Notes under the pieces: generated by a model
The model's database searches: none
Told to the model about the DNA's origin: nothing
Seen by the model: the letters and a program-made list of their open reading frames with translations, nothing else
From: Streptacidiphilus albus JL83
GTDB lineage: Bacteria > Actinomycetota > Actinomycetes > Streptomycetales > Streptomycetaceae
DNA: 64,000 nucleotides
Assembly: GCF_000744705.1 (NCBI RefSeq)
Contig: NZ_JQML01000001.1
Coordinates: 8,008,017-8,072,016, forward strand
Direction: 5' to 3'
Part shown: positions 7,185 to 15,322 of the stretch, piece after piece
How positions within the stretch are numbered: the first letter of the stretch is position 1
How the letters are laid out: every line of letters begins with the position of its first letter
Made by a program: the position numbers and the translations under genes

Positions 7185-8279
7185 TCACGGGGTCTCGATC
7201 GCGGTCGGGCCGACGACCGCGCTGAGCGGTGAGGTGTTCCGGTAGATGTCCGTCTCGTCGACCCGATAGTAGTAGGCGACGGTCGGTGAGCCGCTGGCGT
7301 CGGTGTACCCGGCCATGTCCGTACTGGCGAGCAGGGTGAAGGGGCCGTTCGGGGAGGTCGAGCGGTAGACGTCGTACTCGCCGCTCCCGGCTCCGTCCCA
7401 GTCGATGGTCTCGTTCCCGGAGTAGCCGAACAGCTGGAAGTGGTTCGGCGCCCCCGGCGGGGTGTAGTTCACCGGCTTCAGCAGGGCCGGCGTCACCGGG
7501 CTGACATTGCCGCTGGTGTCGTACGCGACGATCGCGTACGAGCTGTTGGGCGCGTAGGTGAAGGCCCCGGACGCGTCGACCCAGCTGCGGGCCAGCGGAC
7601 TCAGCGTGGCCACCAGGTTGGCCGGCGCGTAGGCGTTCCAGCTCTGGGTGCCCCGGTAGATGCGGTAACCCGCCAGGTCCATCTCGACGTTCGGGGTCCA
7701 GCTGAGGCCGACCCGGTTGTCCGCCTCCTCGGGGAAGTGTGCCGCCTTGAACCCGGCCACCGCGTTCGGGGCGACCGTGTCGTAGGCCGCAGGGGCGTAG
7801 CCGAGCCGGACGTCCGCTCGGCCCTGGTAGACGGAGTAGTCCAGTTGGACCGTGTGGACGCCCGGGGTGAGGTTCAGGGTGAACCCGGCGCCGTGGTCGC
7901 GCTTCACGTCGCTCCACAGGTTGACCCGGCGCACGCCGTCGACGTACAGCCGCAGGCCGTCCTCGCCGGAGACGTTGAAGGCGATCGGGCCGCCGCCGCC
8001 GAAGTCGCGCTTCATCGTCCAGCGCGCGGAGAAGTGCCCGTTCGACAGGGCGATCCCGGCCGGGTGGCCGGCGCCCCAGTTGTAGTTCAGCGAGGCGCCC
8101 TCGCAGCGGGTCTTCCGCGCGGTTCCCCCCAGCCAGGTGTTCGCGTAGTACTGCGCGAGCCAACTGCCGTTCGCACAGGTCACCGCCGCCGCGTTCGCCG
8201 GGGCGGCCGCCGTCATCGGCAGCACCGCCCCGAGGACCACCGATGCCGCCAGTGCGGCCGTACGTGCCTTGCCTGCCAT
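7185..8279 (-). CDS. Secreted PA14-like and fibronectin type III domain protein
   Basis: A 364-residue exported protein with a Sec signal peptide (KARTAALAASVVLGAVLP, cleavage after ANA near residue 31). Residues about 35-165 form a PA14-like carbohydrate-binding beta barrel (WLAQYYANTWLGGTA, FSARWTMKRDF, FNVSGEDGLRLYVDG, LDYSVYQGRADVRLGY). The remaining part has two fibronectin III-like repeats (VGLSWTPNVEMDLAGYRIYR and IDWDGAGSGEYDVYRS). No catalytic domain is present, so it is likely a cell-surface or extracellular glycan-binding protein. It is a single gene transcribed away from the ABC/two-component unit. Confidence 0.8.
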   Translation of the reverse strand: MAGKARTAALAASVVLGAVLPMTAAAPANAAAVTCANGSWLAQYYANTWLGGTARKTRCEGASLNYNWGAGHPAGIALSNGHFSARWTMKRDFGGGGPIAFNVSGEDGLRLYVDGVRRVNLWSDVKRDHGAGFTLNLTPGVHTVQLDYSVYQGRADVRLGYAPAAYDTVAPNAVAGFKAAHFPEEADNRVGLSWTPNVEMDLAGYRIYRGTQSWNAYAPANLVATLSPLARSWVDASGAFTYAPNSSYAIVAYDTSGNVSPVTPALLKPVNYTPPGAPNHFQLFGYSGNETIDWDGAGSGEYDVYRSTSPNGPFTLLASTDMAGYTDASGSPTVAYYYRVDETDIYRNTSPLSAVVGPTAIETP

Positions 8280-8400
8280 GCCAGTTCCCCCAAGTGCCGG
8301 CGGTGATCGAGCCGATGTGCCCGATCATTCGTCATATCCTGATCTTCACAGGGGAGTCAGGGCAAGTCGGTGGTTCACCCACAGCCCGGCGGAACCCCTC

Positions 8401-8470
8401 GGTCCGCCGGTCTCTTGGTCCGCCGGTCCGTCGGTCCCCTGGTCCGCCGGTCCGCCGGTCCGCCGACCCG
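8401..8470. repeat. Short tandem repeats of GGTCCGCC type
   Basis: Seven or so imperfect copies of the octamer GGTCCGCC/GGTCCGTC follow one another between two divergent genes. The stretch has no coding character. It may be slippage-generated spacer DNA; I see no function. Confidence 0.6.
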
Positions 8471-8479
8471 GCGTCCACC

Positions 8480-8508
8480 GTTCGGTTGACGCCGGGGTTC
8501 AACCGAAC
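8480..8508. promoter_or_regulatory. Inverted repeat upstream of ABC exporter/two-component operon
   Basis: Perfect 10-bp arms GTTCGGTTGA and TCAACCGAAC are separated by 9 bases, 42 bases before the ATG of the ABC ATPase gene. Position and symmetry suggest an operator, most simply for the LuxR-type response regulator encoded at the end of the same unit. No matching -10 element is obvious. Confidence 0.6.
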
Positions 8509-8549
8509 GCCGCTCATGCCGGACCCCTCCGCCGCCGCAGGCTTGAGAC

Positions 8550-9398
8550 ATGCCGAACGACACCGCCATCCGGGCCCGAGGGCTGCGGAAGACCTACCAG
8601 GACGTCATCGCCGTCGACCATGTCGACCTCGACATCCAGCACGGCGAGATCTTCGCCCTGCTCGGCCCCAACGGGGCCGGCAAGACCACCGTCACCGAGA
8701 TCCTTGAGGGCTACCGCAACCGCGACGCCGGGGAGCTGAGCGTGCTCGGGACCGACCCGGACCGGGCCGGCGCCGACTGGCGGCAGCGGATCGGGATCGT
8801 GCTCCAGAAGAGCGGCGACTTCGACCTGGTGACGGTCGAGGAAGTGCTCCGTGAGTTCGCCCGCTACTACCGCGCCCCGCGCGACCTGGACCAGGTCATC
8901 GGCGCGGTCGGCCTCACCGACAAGCGCCACACCCGTACCGGCAAGCTCTCCGGCGGGCAGCGCCGCCGGCTCGACGTCGCCCTCGGCATCCTCGGCAACC
9001 CCGAGCTGCTGTTCCTGGACGAGCCCACCACCGGTTTCGACCCGGAGGTCCGCCGACAGTTCTGGGACCTGGTCGCGGGCCTGCGGGACGAGGGCACCAC
9101 CGTGCTGCTCACCACCCACTACCTCGACGAGGCCGAGCACCTGGCGGACCGGGTCGGGGTGGTCAGCAAGGGCCGGCTGGTCGACGTCGACACCCCCGCC
9201 CGGCTGGGCGGACGGCAGGTCGCCATGGCCACCGTGGGCTGGACCGGCCCGGAGGGGCCGACCGAGGTCCGGGTCGCCGACCCGACCCGGACGGTGCTGG
9301 AGCTGTCGGCCCGCTTCGGCGGCGAGGTGCCGGGCCTGGTGGTCCGCCGCCCCAGCCTGGAGGACATCTACCTGACCATGATCGGAGAGCAGCCGTGA
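8550..9398 (+). CDS. ABC transporter ATP-binding protein (DrrA-type)
   Basis: A 282-residue ATPase subunit of an ABC-2 exporter. Walker A GPNGAGKT is at residues 39-46. The signature LSGGQRRRLDVAL is near 134-146, Walker B LLFLDEPTTGFDPE near 153-166, and the switch histidine is in TTHYLDEAEHLADR. A C-terminal domain of about 80 residues follows, as in drug and antibiotic self-resistance exporters. The stop overlaps the permease start by 4 bases (GTGA, 9395-9398), and the operon continues into a histidine kinase and response regulator, suggesting induced export of a toxic compound. The substrate is unknown. Confidence 0.93.
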   Translation: MPNDTAIRARGLRKTYQDVIAVDHVDLDIQHGEIFALLGPNGAGKTTVTEILEGYRNRDAGELSVLGTDPDRAGADWRQRIGIVLQKSGDFDLVTVEEVLREFARYYRAPRDLDQVIGAVGLTDKRHTRTGKLSGGQRRRLDVALGILGNPELLFLDEPTTGFDPEVRRQFWDLVAGLRDEGTTVLLTTHYLDEAEHLADRVGVVSKGRLVDVDTPARLGGRQVAMATVGWTGPEGPTEVRVADPTRTVLELSARFGGEVPGLVVRRPSLEDIYLTMIGEQP

Positions 9399-10261
9399 CC
9401 ATCACCACGACCACCGGCACCAGCACCGCCCCGGGACCGCGCCAGACCGCCGCACCCCGCGCCGCCGCGCCGTCCGTCCTGCGCCTCGGGCTCTCCCGGG
9501 GCCTGCTGGAGACCCGCCAGTTCTTCCGCAGCCGGGGCCAGATGTTCTTCACCTTCTCGATGCCGGTGGTGATGCTGCTCCTGCTGTCCGGCATCTACCA
9601 CGGCAGCTACGGCGACGGGGGCGTCACCACCCAGCAGATCTTCACCACCGGGATGCTGGGCGTCGGGATCATGGGCAGCAGCCTGCAGAGCCTGTCGCTG
9701 CAGATCGCCGGCGAGCGGCAGAACGGCACGCTGAAGCGGCTGCGCGGCACGCCGCTGCCGAAGTCCGCGTACTTCATCGGCAAGATGCTGTGCGTGCTGG
9801 TGTCCAGCCTCGGCCAGGCGGCCGTGCTGCTGCTCGTCGGGCGGCTCTGCTTCGGGGTGCGGCTGCCGGTGGACGCCGGGCACTGGCTCACCTTCGCCTG
9901 GGTCTACGCCCTGGGCGTGGCCGGCTGCTCGATGCTCGGCATCGCCTACAGCAACCTGGTCCGCAGCGCGGACTCCGGCGCGGTGGTGATGCTGCCGATG
10001 ATGGTGCTCCAGTTCATCTCCGGGGTGTTCGTGATCTTCAGCCAGCTGCCCAAGGGGCTGCAGGTCGCCGCCTCCTTCTTCCCACTGAAGTGGATCTGCC
10101 AGGGCATGCGCTCCGCGCTGCTGCCCGAGGCGTACGCCAGGATGGAGCCTGCGGGAAACTGGGAGCCCGGCCGGACCGCCCTGGTCCTGGGCCTGTGGGC
10201 GGTCGCGGGGCTGGTGCTGTGCCTGACCACGTTCCGCTGGAAGGGTCGGAACGACGGATGA
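9395..10261 (+). CDS. ABC-2 type transporter permease
   Basis: A 288-residue integral membrane protein with six predicted helices and the ABC-2 pattern. A cytoplasmic N-terminus of about 45 residues is followed by a first helix (MFFTFSMPVVMLLLLSGIY), a loop with ERQNGTLKRLRGTPLPKSAYFIGK that couples to the ATPase, and a membrane core ending in LVLGLWAVAGLVLCLTTF. GTG start in a GTGA overlap with the ATPase; its own stop overlaps the kinase start (ATGA). It forms the exporter channel. Confidence 0.92.
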   Translation: MTITTTTGTSTAPGPRQTAAPRAAAPSVLRLGLSRGLLETRQFFRSRGQMFFTFSMPVVMLLLLSGIYHGSYGDGGVTTQQIFTTGMLGVGIMGSSLQSLSLQIAGERQNGTLKRLRGTPLPKSAYFIGKMLCVLVSSLGQAAVLLLVGRLCFGVRLPVDAGHWLTFAWVYALGVAGCSMLGIAYSNLVRSADSGAVVMLPMMVLQFISGVFVIFSQLPKGLQVAASFFPLKWICQGMRSALLPEAYARMEPAGNWEPGRTALVLGLWAVAGLVLCLTTFRWKGRNDG

Positions 10262-11457
10262 GTGACGACGGCGCGGGAGACCGCAGCACCACCCGGGAGA
10301 CCGGCGCGGGCTTCCGGGCGGAGGAGCGGCGCTGGGAGCGCAACCTCTGGTTCCTGTGGCACGGCTGCTTCGCCCTGATGGCCGCGGTCGTCCTGGCCTG
10401 CCTGGTCGCGGACCGGGCGCCGGTCCTCGCGTACGTCCTGCTCGCCGCCATCTGCGTGGCCTACGCGGGTCCCTTCCGGGCCGGTCTGTGGCAGGAGGGC
10501 GGCTACCACCGGATCGGCTACCTGGTGGTCGCCCTGCCGGCCACCCTGGGACTCGGCTATCTGGACCCGAACGGACTGCTGATCCTCTACGTGGTCTTCC
10601 CGCACGTCTTCGCGGTGACCCGGAACGGACGGACGCGGCTGCCGCTGCTGCTCGGCCTCGCGGCCGGCTCGATCGCGGTGGCGCTGCACCACGACAGCCT
10701 GGTCGGCGCGCTGGCCGCGGTCCTCTCGGCGCTGCTGATCAGCCTGATCATGGGGGTCTTCACCCAGCTGATGATGCGTGAGGCCGAGCGCCGGGGCGAG
10801 CTGATCCGGCAGCTGGAGGTGGTCAGTGCCGAGCGGGACGAGGCCCACCGGCAGGCCGGGGTGCTGGCGGAGCGGGAGCGGCTGTCGCACGAGATCCACG
10901 ACACCCTCGCCCAGGGCTTCACCAGCCTGCTGATGATCATCCAGGCCGCCGACAGCACCGTCGAGAAGGACCCGGCGACCACCCACGAGCGGTTGGCGCT
11001 GGCCGAGCGCACCGCCAGGGAGAGCCTGGCGGAGGCCCGCTCGCTGGTCGCCGCGCTGGCCCCGGCCGCGCTCCAGGGGATGCCGCTGGACCAGGCGATC
11101 ACCCGGGTCACGGCCCGGATCGGCGAGGAGCTGGGGATCGCCGCCGAGGCGCGGATCCTCGGCACCCCGCGCGAGCTTCCGGCCGACGTCCAGGTGGTGC
11201 TGGTGCGGGCGACCCAGGAGTCGCTGGCCAATGTCCGCAAGCACGCCGCCGCCGCGAGCGTGGACGTCCGGCTGCACTACCGCGAGCGCAGCGTGCTGCT
11301 GGAGGTCAGCGACGACGGAACGGGGTTCACGGCCGAGTCCGGCGACGGCTCGTTCGGGCTGCGCGGGATGCGCGCCCGGGTGGAGCAGGTGTCGGGCACC
11401 CTGGAGGTCCAGAGTGCCCCAGGGGCGGGCACCACCGTGCGAGTGGAGATCCCGTGA
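10258..11457 (+). CDS. NarL-type sensor histidine kinase
   Basis: A 399-residue sensor kinase starting at the ATG that overlaps the permease stop. Residues about 30-175 carry six hydrophobic segments with little external loop, so it likely senses a membrane or intramembrane signal. A short coiled coil leads to the HisKA_3 box (SHEIHDTLAQGF, phospho-His near residue 212). The HATPase domain is at about 300-399, with N-box TQESLANVRKHA and GTGFTAESGDGSFGLRGM. It phosphorylates the response regulator encoded next (GTGA overlap). Fusion into one operon with an exporter resembles bacitracin- or antibiotic-sensing modules. Confidence 0.93.
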   Translation: MSDDGAGDRSTTRETGAGFRAEERRWERNLWFLWHGCFALMAAVVLACLVADRAPVLAYVLLAAICVAYAGPFRAGLWQEGGYHRIGYLVVALPATLGLGYLDPNGLLILYVVFPHVFAVTRNGRTRLPLLLGLAAGSIAVALHHDSLVGALAAVLSALLISLIMGVFTQLMMREAERRGELIRQLEVVSAERDEAHRQAGVLAERERLSHEIHDTLAQGFTSLLMIIQAADSTVEKDPATTHERLALAERTARESLAEARSLVAALAPAALQGMPLDQAITRVTARIGEELGIAAEARILGTPRELPADVQVVLVRATQESLANVRKHAAAASVDVRLHYRERSVLLEVSDDGTGFTAESGDGSFGLRGMRARVEQVSGTLEVQSAPGAGTTVRVEIP

Positions 11458-12128
11458 GTGCCGCAGAGCCGACCGCCGAAGAGTCGCCCGTGCGCCGGAT
11501 CAGGCTGCTGCTGGCGGACGACCACCCCGTGGTCCGGGCCGGACTGGCCGGGATGCTGGCCGCCGAGGAGGACCTCGACATCGTCGGCGAGGCGGCGGAC
11601 GGCGACGCCGCCGTGGTCCTGGCCCGCGAACTGCTGCCGGACGTGGTGCTGATGGACCTGCGGATGCCGGGGACGGACGGGGCGACCGCGACCGCCCGGA
11701 TCAGCCGGGAGCTGCCGCAGGTCAGGGTGCTGGTGCTGACCACCTACGACACCGACGGCGACATCGTCCGCGCGGTCGAGGCCGGCGCCAGCGGCTACCT
11801 GCTCAAGGACACGCCCCGGCGCGAACTCGCGGACGCGGTACGGGCGGCGGCCCGCGGCGAGACGGTGCTGGCGCCCGCCGCCGCGGCCATCCTGCTGACC
11901 CGGATGCGGACGCCGGCTCCGGTGCAGCAGCCGCTGACGGCGCGGGAGACCCAGGTGCTGGCGCTGGTGGGGGAGGGGCGCACCAACGCCGACATCGGCC
12001 GGGAACTGTTCATCAGCGAGGCCACGGTGAAGACCCATCTGATCCGGATCTTCCAGAAGCTGGGCGTCGACGACCGGACCGCCGCCGTCACCGCCGCGAT
12101 GCGCGGCGGGCTGCTGCCCCCGGCCTGA
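11454..12128 (+). CDS. NarL/LuxR-family response regulator
   Basis: A 224-residue regulator with an N-terminal receiver domain (LLLADDHPVVRAGL, phospho-acceptor Asp68 in LMDLRMPG, Lys in LLKDTPRREL) and a C-terminal LuxR helix-turn-helix (LTARETQVLALVGEGRTNADIGRELFISEATVKTH is the span, about residues 161-195). GTG start in a GTGA overlap with the kinase. It probably controls its own operon; the inverted repeat at 8480-8508 is a candidate binding site. Confidence 0.94.
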   Translation: MSAAEPTAEESPVRRIRLLLADDHPVVRAGLAGMLAAEEDLDIVGEAADGDAAVVLARELLPDVVLMDLRMPGTDGATATARISRELPQVRVLVLTTYDTDGDIVRAVEAGASGYLLKDTPRRELADAVRAAARGETVLAPAAAAILLTRMRTPAPVQQPLTARETQVLALVGEGRTNADIGRELFISEATVKTHLIRIFQKLGVDDRTAAVTAAMRGGLLPPA

Positions 12129-12214
12129 CCGCGATCTCCGTCCCGCCGGGCCGGTTCCGCTGTGTACGCTGAGCCGGTTCCGTGGACGTGGAATCAGCCG
12201 CGAAGGAGGGGTGG

Positions 12215-13333
12215 GTGGCCGAACGCCGAGTCACCGACGACAGCCGGGCGGGCGGGAGCGCCTCCGTCCGGCGGGGCGGGAACGGGACGCCGGCCCGGCC
12301 GACGCTGCAACAGGTCGCCCAGCTGGCCGGGGTGTCCCGGGCGACGGTCTCGCGGGTGGTCAACGGCGGGACCGGGGTCAGGGCCGAGGTCCAGACCCGG
12401 GTCCGGCAGGCCGTCGACGAGCTCGGCTACGTGCCCAACCCGGCCGCGCGGACCCTGATGACCCGGCGTCACAACGCCGTGGCCGTGGTGGTGGCCGAGC
12501 CCGAGAGCCGGGTCTTCACCGACCCGTTCTTCGCCCGGCAGCTGCGCGGCATCAGCAAGGAGCTGTCCGCCGCCGGGGTGCAGCTGGTGCTGCTGCTGAT
12601 CGCCGACACCGGCGACTACGCCCAGGTCGGCGCGTACCTCGCGGCCGGGCACGTGGACGGCTCGCTGATCTTCTCGCTGCACAACGACGACCCGCTGCCC
12701 GCGATCGTGGACCGGCTCGGACTGCCCACCGTCTTCGGCGGCCGCCCCGGCTGGGTCGGGACCGAGGAGCACCCCGACACCGACGGGGTGCTCTACGTCG
12801 ACGCCGACAACTTCGGCGGCGCCCGCACCGCCGTCGGGCACCTGGTCGACCGGGGCCGGGAGCGGATCGCGGTGATCACCGGGCCGCTGGACCAGACCTC
12901 GGCGCTGGACCGGCTGCGCGGCTACCGCGCGGTGCTGCCCGGCGCCGATCCGCTGCTGGTCGCCGAGGGCGACTTCAGCGCGGTCGGCGGCCGGCGGGCG
13001 ATGGAGGAGCTGCTCGCCCGCCGACCGGACCTGGACGGGGTCTTCGTCTGCTCGGACCTGATGGCCTCGGGCGCGCTCACCGCGCTGCGCGCCCACGGCC
13101 GACGGGTGCCGGAGGACGTCGCCCTGGTCGGCTTCGACGACGTGGAGACCCCGGAGCTCTGGGGCGGGCCCACGCTGACGACGGTCCGTCAGGACATCGA
13201 GGGGATGGGCAGCCTGATGGCCAGACTGCTGCTCACCCGGTTGGAGCTGGTGTTCACCGGGAGGTCGGCGGAGGCCGCCGCGATGCGCCCGGTGGTGACC
13301 CCGGCCCGGCTGGTCGTCCGCTCGTCCAGCTGA
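12215..13333 (+). CDS. LacI-family transcriptional regulator (CebR-like)
   Basis: A 372-residue repressor. The GTG at 12215 follows GGAGGGG, a better start than the GTG at 12182. The LacI DNA-binding segment (LQQVAQLAGVSRATVSRVVNGG, then hinge ELGYVPNPAARTL) is at about residues 30-85. The periplasmic-binding-protein-like sensor follows (VFTDPFFARQLRGI, HVDGSLIFSLHNDD, VDADNFGGARTAVGHL, VALVGFDDVETPELW). LacI members of this type bind TGGGAGCGCTCCCA-like palindromes and respond to cello-oligosaccharides. A 30-bp palindrome of this type lies between the adjacent GH16 and GH9 genes, making them the likely targets. Confidence 0.93.
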   Translation: MAERRVTDDSRAGGSASVRRGGNGTPARPTLQQVAQLAGVSRATVSRVVNGGTGVRAEVQTRVRQAVDELGYVPNPAARTLMTRRHNAVAVVVAEPESRVFTDPFFARQLRGISKELSAAGVQLVLLLIADTGDYAQVGAYLAAGHVDGSLIFSLHNDDPLPAIVDRLGLPTVFGGRPGWVGTEEHPDTDGVLYVDADNFGGARTAVGHLVDRGRERIAVITGPLDQTSALDRLRGYRAVLPGADPLLVAEGDFSAVGGRRAMEELLARRPDLDGVFVCSDLMASGALTALRAHGRRVPEDVALVGFDDVETPELWGGPTLTTVRQDIEGMGSLMARLLLTRLELVFTGRSAEAAAMRPVVTPARLVVRSSS

Positions 13334-13344
13334 GCCGGGGCCTT

Positions 13345-13362
13345 CGCGGCCTGCGGGCCGCG
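13345..13362. terminator. Hairpin between convergent lacI-type and GH16 genes
   Basis: A 7-bp stem CGCGGCC/GGCCGCG with loop TGCG lies in the short gap between two convergent stops. There is no T-tract, as is common for actinomycete terminators. Confidence 0.5.
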
Positions 13363-13376
13363 GTCGCCCGAAACGG

Positions 13377-14903
13377 TCAGTTGGCCGGGAAGTCGAAGTA
13401 GTGGAGGCTCGCGTAGGGCGGGTTGCCGCCGGCCTGGGAGACGAACTCCAGGTAGACGGTGTGGGTGCCGCTGGTCGCGGCGATATTGGCGGGCACGGTC
13501 TCCCAGGACGACCAGCCGCCGGTGTTGCCGACGGCGAAGCTGCCGATGGGCGGGTTCGACGGGTTGTCCAGCACCACGTCGACCAGTCCGCTCACCCCGC
13601 CCGCGGCCCCGGAGGCCACTCTGGCGTCGAACTGGGTCGAGCCGCTGCCGAAGTCGATGCCGGGATAGGCGAGGGTGTCGCCGTTGGCCAGTTGGGCGAC
13701 CTGGTCGCCGTCCACGCCGGCCGGGTTCACGTCCCCGGTGGCCGCCGAGACGGTGACCGAGCCGGTGGCGGAGGAGTAGCAGTCGGCCGAGATCTCCGAG
13801 ACCGCACTGGTGGCGCAGGCGGTGCCGCCGCCGGGGCCGGAGCCGGTGGGGGAGCTGGTCGGTGAGCTGCTGGCCGTAGCGGTGGGCGTGGGCGTGGGCG
13901 TGGGCGTCGGGGTCGGTGTGGGTGTGGGTGTCGGGGACGCCGTGCTGCCGGCGGCCTGCTTCTCGTAGACGGCGAACCAGGCGACGCTCATCCCCGCGCC
14001 CGAACTGGTCGCCGCCGTGGGCGAGGTGCAGCCGCAGATCGCGTCCGGGTAGGCGCCGCCGACGGCGACGTTGAAGATGGCGAAGAAGCCGTGGTCCACG
14101 GCGGCCTGCCAGGTGGCGACCGGGACCTGGCTCTCGTTGACCGAGAAGGTCTCGTTGCCGTCGAGGTAGAACCGCAGCTGCTCGGCGGAGGTGTCGGTGC
14201 GGTCCAGGATCACCGAGTAGGTGTGGTAGCCGGTCTGGCAGCCGGAGCAGGGCAGCAGACCGCTGCCGATCCCGGTGGTCTCGTTGCAGGGGCCGCCCGG
14301 GTCCACCCCGCAGTGGAGGGTGGACGAGTGCTCGCTGAGGGCGTTGACGTCCTCCATGATGTCCAGCTCGCCGATGCCGGGCCAGTTGGTCGCGCCGACC
14401 GGACGGGCCGCCGCGCCCAGGGCCCAGAAGGCCGGCCAGTAGCCGACGCCGCCGGCCGGGTCCGGCTGCTCGATGGAGGCGCTGAGCTCGACCTCGCCGC
14501 CGGGAGGCGCGGCGAAGTCGGTGCGCTGGGTCTCGACCCGGCCCGAGGTCCAGTTGCCGTTGGCGTCCTCGACCGGCTTGATCACCAGGTGCCCGTTGCC
14601 GTCCAGGTAGACGTTGCTGGTGGAGGTGGTGTTGCTCTCGACCTCGCCGGTACCCCAGTTGGCGGCCCCGCCCGGGTAGCTGGTGCCGGTGTCGTAGAGC
14701 CAGTCGGTGGTGGACAGGGCGCTGCCGGCCGGGCCGCTGAAGTCGTCGCTGAATGCGGTGGTCCAGCCGCTGGGGGCGGCCGGGACGGTGTCGGCCTGGG
14801 CGGTGCCGGCGGTGACGGAGAGTCCGAGCAGCCCTGCCAGCGGCAGGGCGAAGGCAGTGATCAGGGCCAGGGTACGGCGGCGCGGAGGGGTGGTTCTGCG
14901 CAT
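13377..14903 (-). CDS. Secreted GH16 beta-glucanase with C-terminal CBM6-like domain
   Basis: A 508-residue exported enzyme starting at MRRTTPPRRR, with a Sec signal (LALITAFALPLAGLLGLS, cleavage near AQA-DT). Residues about 45-310 form a GH16 jelly roll, with the catalytic ExDxxE motif as GELDIMED. A linker of alternating Pro-Thr follows (encoded by the GT-rich stretch near 13880-13940). The last 140 residues look like a CBM6-type sugar-binding domain (ISADCYSSATGSV, VAQLANGDTLAYPGIDFG, VYLEFV). Expected substrate: beta-1,3 or mixed beta-glucan outside the cell. It is divergent from the GH9 cellulase, with a shared LacI-type operator between them. Confidence 0.93.
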   Translation of the reverse strand: MRRTTPPRRRTLALITAFALPLAGLLGLSVTAGTAQADTVPAAPSGWTTAFSDDFSGPAGSALSTTDWLYDTGTSYPGGAANWGTGEVESNTTSTSNVYLDGNGHLVIKPVEDANGNWTSGRVETQRTDFAAPPGGEVELSASIEQPDPAGGVGYWPAFWALGAAARPVGATNWPGIGELDIMEDVNALSEHSSTLHCGVDPGGPCNETTGIGSGLLPCSGCQTGYHTYSVILDRTDTSAEQLRFYLDGNETFSVNESQVPVATWQAAVDHGFFAIFNVAVGGAYPDAICGCTSPTAATSSGAGMSVAWFAVYEKQAAGSTASPTPTPTPTPTPTPTPTPTATASSSPTSSPTGSGPGGGTACATSAVSEISADCYSSATGSVTVSAATGDVNPAGVDGDQVAQLANGDTLAYPGIDFGSGSTQFDARVASGAAGGVSGLVDVVLDNPSNPPIGSFAVGNTGGWSSWETVPANIAATSGTHTVYLEFVSQAGGNPPYASLHYFDFPAN

Positions 14904-15026
14904 GGTGGGGGCCTTTCCGGTCCGTGGAATCGATTCGTGAAGTGAAGCCTCGGCCTCGACCGGGTGGCCCTTGGCGTCACTTCGGAGAGGGATGCGGGTG
15001 GTGCCGGCGGCGCGGTTCCTCGGAAT

Positions 15027-15056
15027 GTGCGGCTTGAGAGCGCTCTCAAGCCGCAC
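15027..15056. promoter_or_regulatory. Perfect 30-bp palindrome, LacI/CebR-type operator
   Basis: Two perfect 15-bp arms (GTGCGGCTTGAGAGC and its complement) meet at a central GAGAGCGCTCTC. The core resembles the CebR box TGGGAGCGCTCCCA. It lies 124 bases before the GH16 start and about 270 before the GH9 start, in the divergent region, with a LacI-family gene next door. Confidence 0.8.
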
Positions 15057-15226
15057 TCGTGGGGGGCTCGGGGGACTCCTTGGAGTTCTGAAGCAGTGTC
15101 AGTCCTGGTCGGTGCCAGGTCAATACGGCCGACCGGCTTCAGAGGGTGAAGGCAGGCGGCCGGGTCGGTCGTTTCGTTCGCGGTCCAAGGCGACGGCAAA
15201 TTTTGTTAAGGAACATGACAAGGCTA

Positions 15227-15256
15227 TTGACGCTGTGTCATGCCAGTCCCTACCGT
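15227..15256 (+). promoter_or_regulatory. Candidate sigma-70-type promoter of GH9 gene
   Basis: TTGACG (15227-15232), an 18-base spacer and TACCGT (15251-15256), 67 bases before the ATG, inside an unusually AT-rich stretch for this genome. Confidence 0.5.
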
Positions 15257-15322
15257 CCCAAGGGCGAGAACAAGTAAGGAAGTTTAACTAAATCAGCTCG
15301 TCGAACCGGAGGAGCCACCCCC

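Noticed and set aside
8550-12128. Exporter and two-component genes as part of an antibiotic biosynthetic cluster
   Set aside because: No biosynthetic enzymes (PKS, NRPS, RiPP or terpene genes) are in the neighbourhood.
13860-13945. GTGGGC-type tandem repeat as possible satellite or regulatory repeat
   Set aside because: It simply encodes the Pro-Thr linker of the GH16 protein.
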